Positions 6,088-8,183 of a stretch of DNA of 8,183 bases are shown in pieces. Under the pieces are notes generated by a model. It was not told where the DNA came from, did not search any database, and saw nothing but the letters and a program-made list of their open reading frames with translations. The translations under genes and the position numbers were made by a program. How positions within the stretch are numbered: the stretch's first letter is position 1; each line of letters begins with the position of its first letter. Origin of the DNA: Chloroflexota bacterium (GTDB lineage: Bacteria > Chloroflexota > Dehalococcoidia > UBA3495); NCBI GenBank assembly GCA_022571575.1, contig JACZXN010000059.1:1-8183 (forward strand), read 5' to 3'.

Positions 6088-7287
6088 TTAGATGATCTGC
6101 ATGGCCCGCATCTGGGCCAGTTGTTCATTGGTGTGGCCCAGCCGTTGGCCGATGACTTCCTGGTTGTGCTGGCCCAGGGTTGGGGCGGGGCTGCGGGCCT
6201 GCCACGGGGTGCCGCTCATCTCGAAGGGGGCGCCTGGGTACTTGAGGGTTCCCAGCGCCGGGTGATCGATGTCGACGAAGAAGTTCCTGGCCTGGAATTG
6301 AGGGTCGGCCATGACCTCTTCGGGAGACTGGATCACGCCGAAGATGAACCGTTTCTCGTGGGAGGCGTAGAACATGTCGTACTTGTTCTGCTTGATGAAA
6401 TACTCGTCCAGTATCCGGCCCAGTTCTTCGGCGTTGACCAGCCGGGCCGAGGGGGTGCTGAACCGCTCGTCGTCCAGTTCGGGCAGACCCAGGAAATCCA
6501 CCACGACGTCCCAGTTCAGCCCGGCGCCGATACCCGGATTGGGCAGCAGATGGCCGTCGGCGCTGGCCCGCATGCGGAGCAGGTCGCCGCTGTGGTTGGG
6601 CTGGCGGCGGCGGACCGCCCCGGTGTAGGTGAAGTTGTTGACCACATCTCGGAGGCCGGTGGCCACCGCCTCCTGTATCGAAACGTCAACCCGTTGCCCC
6701 TCTCCGGTGAGCCGCTGGTGGTACAGGGCCATCAGGGTGGCCGAGGCGGCGTCGGTGCCCGCCTTGAACTGGGCCTGATTGAAGGCGTGTTTCAGGGGCT
6801 CCCGGTCGTAGGCCCCAAAGATGTACATCAGCCCGCCCAGGGCGTATTCGACGATGTCGGCGGCCCGGTAGTCCCGGTAGGGCCCGGTCTGCCCGAAGTT
6901 GGAGATGGAGGTCATGACCAGGCCGGGATTGATCCCCTGGAGGGTCTCGAAGTCCAGGCCCAGGGACGGCATGACCCTGGGGGCGAAGTTCTCCACCAAG
7001 ACGTCGGATTCTTCGACCAGCGACTTCAGCACCTGGATACCCTTCCCGGACTTGAGGTTCAGGGTCACGCTCTGTTTGTTGGTGTTCAGGTAGGCGAAGA
7101 CCAGGCTCTTTTCGGGATCGGCCTCGTCGTGGTGGAAGGGGGCCATCCGCCGGGCCGGGTCGCCGCCGGGCCGTTCGACCTTGACCACTTCGGCGCCGAA
7201 ATCGGCCAGCAGCTTGGTGCAGTATGGTCCGGCTATGTGGTGGGTGAGGTCCAGGACCTTCACCCCTTCCAGGGCGCGTTCAGTCAA
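6088..7287 (-). CDS. Class III CoA-transferase-like protein, Gln at the catalytic Asp position
   Basis: The 399-residue product (TTG start, MTERALEGVKVLDLTHHIAG) has the CaiB/BaiF fold signatures: LLADFGAEVVKVERPGGDPA (26-45), NTNKQSVTLNLKSGKG (68-83), NFGQTGPYRDY (130-140) and TGEGQRVDVSIQEA (194-207). Counting 21 residues back from the TGxGQ motif reaches Q173 in QAQFKAG, where active members have Asp followed by x-x-[ST]-G. D179 is close by but does not fit that spacing. It may therefore be inactive, use another residue, or serve as partner of the next gene's product, which has the Asp. The start was chosen for GGAG (minus strand, 7298-7295) 7 nt before TTG at 7287. Longer in-frame starts at 7335 and 7365 lack such a site and would translate a palindrome. 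It lies 92 nt after the flavoprotein gene and 50 nt before the second CoA-transferase. Confidence 0.9.
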   Translation of the reverse strand: MTERALEGVKVLDLTHHIAGPYCTKLLADFGAEVVKVERPGGDPARRMAPFHHDEADPEKSLVFAYLNTNKQSVTLNLKSGKGIQVLKSLVEESDVLVENFAPRVMPSLGLDFETLQGINPGLVMTSISNFGQTGPYRDYRAADIVEYALGGLMYIFGAYDREPLKHAFNQAQFKAGTDAASATLMALYHQRLTGEGQRVDVSIQEAVATGLRDVVNNFTYTGAVRRRQPNHSGDLLRMRASADGHLLPNPGIGAGLNWDVVVDFLGLPELDDERFSTPSARLVNAEELGRILDEYFIKQNKYDMFYASHEKRFIFGVIQSPEEVMADPQFQARNFFVDIDHPALGTLKYPGAPFEMSGTPWQARSPAPTLGQHNQEVIGQRLGHTNEQLAQMRAMQII

Positions 7288-7298
7288 AGGTTTACTCC
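7285..7298 (-). promoter_or_regulatory. Ribosome site and TTG start of the second CoA-transferase
   Basis: On the minus strand, TGGAGT (7299-7294) precedes TTG (7287-7285) with 7 nt between GGAG and the start. The product then begins right at the conserved family N-terminus. Upstream ATG codons in the same frame at 7335 and 7365 lack this signal. Confidence 0.7.
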
Positions 7299-7315
7299 AG
7301 AATGTCGGGGTGGGG

Positions 7316-7351
7316 TAGGGGCATCCCGATTCCATCGGGACCCTGCCCCTA
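7316..7351. repeat. Bulged palindrome between flavoprotein and CoA-transferase genes
   Basis: TAGGGGCA (7316-7323) pairs with TGCCCCTA (7344-7351), and TCCCGAT (7324-7330) pairs with ATCGGGA (7334-7340). The loop is TCC (7331-7333), and the bulge CCC (7341-7343) is on one strand only. The stem is 15 bp in all. It begins about 29 nt past the flavoprotein stop and ends 29 nt before the TTG start. It could be an intra-operon attenuator or processing hairpin, or a dispersed palindromic repeat. No T-tract follows it. Confidence 0.85.
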
Positions 7352-7379
7352 AGGCGTCCCGCCAACCACGTTCGGCATT

Positions 7380-8183
7380 CTAACCGTCCCGGTTCAACGG
7401 GGTGTCCAGGTCGAATTCGGCCCGGCCGACCAACTCCAGGCAGCGGTCCAGGTTGGGCGGCATCAGCGTGGAGGTGCGGATGTCCCGGAAGATGCGCTCC
7501 AGGGGCATTCGCTTGTGAGCGCTTCTCCCGCCGGTGATCTGGATGGCTTTGGAGGTGACTTCCAGGGAGGCGACGGTGGCCAGGTACTTGGACCTGGCGC
7601 TCATCACGGCCCTTTCATTGGGCTTCTTACCCTCCCACCGGCCGGCCGCATCGTAGAGGGCCTGCCGGGCGCTGCTCATGGCCAGGGACATCTCGGCGAT
7701 GGTGCGCTGCACCACCAGGCCGTCGGCCACCCTACCGGGGTCGGGGGCGAAGGTCTGGTTCAGGCAGAAATCCTTGGTGAAGTCCAGGGCTGCCTGGGCC
7801 GCGCCGACGTACACCGCGGCGAATCCCAGGCCGAACCCCTGGGTCACGCCGGTCTTGGCGCTCTGCCCCGGTTCGCCCAGCACCGCCTCATTGGGCACGG
7901 AACAGTTGTCCAGCTTCATGCTGGGGCTGACGGTGCCCCGCATGCCCAGGGTGTCCCATTCGTCCAATTGAGACAGGCCGGCGATGTCGTGGGGGATCAG
8001 CGCCAACTGCTGCGACCCCAAAGGGTCGGTCGTGTTTTGGGCGTTGCAGTGAATCATGTAGCGGTGGGCCCCGCCCGACATGGTGCAGAAGTGCTTCACG
8101 CCGTCGATGACGTATCCCTCGCCTTCCGGTGTGATGATGGTGTAGCGCAGGGCCGTGCCACCCCGGGTCTCCGGCTCGCTGCC
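7380..8183 (-). CDS. Acyl-CoA dehydrogenase-superfamily flavoprotein, C-terminal part (runs off the right edge)
   Basis: The open frame enters at 8183 and ends with TAG at 7382-7380, giving 267 residues of the middle beta-domain and the C-terminal helical domain. Visible signatures are EGYVIDGVKHFCTMSGGAHRY (the FAD-binding middle domain G-x-K-x-F region), WDTLGMRGTVSPSMKLDNCSVP, the helix VGAAQAALDFTKDF, and QITGGRSAHKRMPLERIFRD near the end. Classical members oxidise acyl-CoAs with FAD. In the stretch after FRDIR, where medium-chain enzymes have Y-E-G, this protein has M-P-P, and helix G (GFGLGFAAVYVG) has no Glu or Arg. These features recall the DszC/HsaA-like flavin monooxygenase branch (Acyl-CoA_dh_2), though that call is tentative. 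A GTG at 8099 is internal, since the conserved domain continues upstream. Confidence 0.9.
   Translation of the reverse strand, partial: GSEPETRGGTALRYTIITPEGEGYVIDGVKHFCTMSGGAHRYMIHCNAQNTTDPLGSQQLALIPHDIAGLSQLDEWDTLGMRGTVSPSMKLDNCSVPNEAVLGEPGQSAKTGVTQGFGLGFAAVYVGAAQAALDFTKDFCLNQTFAPDPGRVADGLVVQRTIAEMSLAMSSARQALYDAAGRWEGKKPNERAVMSARSKYLATVASLEVTSKAIQITGGRSAHKRMPLERIFRDIRTSTLMPPNLDRCLELVGRAEFDLDTPLNRDG

Noticed and set aside
7316..7351. Insertion-sequence terminal repeat or attachment site
   Set aside because: There is no transposase or integrase gene in the window, and the arms are only 3 nt apart, so it is a hairpin and not the ends of an element.
6043..7383. Long open frame of 446 codons on the plus strand over the CoA-transferase
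   Set aside because: Antisense shadow: low-complexity composition rich in G, V, H and Q, no family signature, and it fully overlaps a recognised gene.

Overview
The window is GC-rich bacterial chromosome with compact gene spacing. I infer a Chloroflexota (Dehalococcoidia/SAR202-like) or similar environmental bacterium. The reasons are the high-GC coding style, an oxalate/formate-type MFS carrier beside class III CoA-transferases and an acyl-CoA dehydrogenase-like flavoprotein, and short intergenic repeats and palindromes of a kind common in such genomes. This assignment is an inference, with confidence of about 0.5.

Layout, left to right. (1) Minus strand, 1-523: the N-terminal part of an M1-family zinc aminopeptidase that runs off the left edge. 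(2) A divergent intergenic region, 524-974, with an extended -10 promoter at 795-803 and a leader of about 165 nt that can form several GC-rich hairpins, some mutually exclusive. (3) Plus strand: leuC (975-2375) and leuD (2403-2996), the two subunits of isopropylmalate isomerase, without leuA or leuB in view. (4) A short convergent gap, 2997-3150, with a heptanucleotide tandem repeat. (5) Minus strand, 3151-4467: a 12-TM MFS transporter with a 17-bp tandem duplication directly upstream. (6) A 223-bp gap, 4468-4690, holding a bulged hairpin and a second small copy of the heptamer repeat. (7) Minus strand: two tandem CaiB/BaiF class III CoA-transferases (4691-6037 and 6088-7287), then a second bulged palindrome at 7316-7351, then the C-terminal part of an acyl-CoA dehydrogenase-superfamily protein (7380-8183) that runs off the right edge. 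Transcription of this block goes right to left.

How the genes fit together: LeuCD perform the isomerisation step of leucine synthesis. The minus-strand block (flavoprotein, two CoA-transferases, then possibly the MFS carrier) looks like a carboxylate uptake, CoA-activation and oxidation module of unknown substrate. Its most notable feature is an asymmetry in the CoA-transferase pair. The downstream protein has the expected catalytic Asp (D175, D-x-x-S-G), whereas the upstream one has Gln (Q173, Q-F-K-A-G) at the aligned position. The neighbouring flavoprotein also has no Glu at the usual acyl-CoA dehydrogenase catalytic-base position. A heteromeric CoA-transferase with one catalytic and one non-catalytic subunit is a testable idea.
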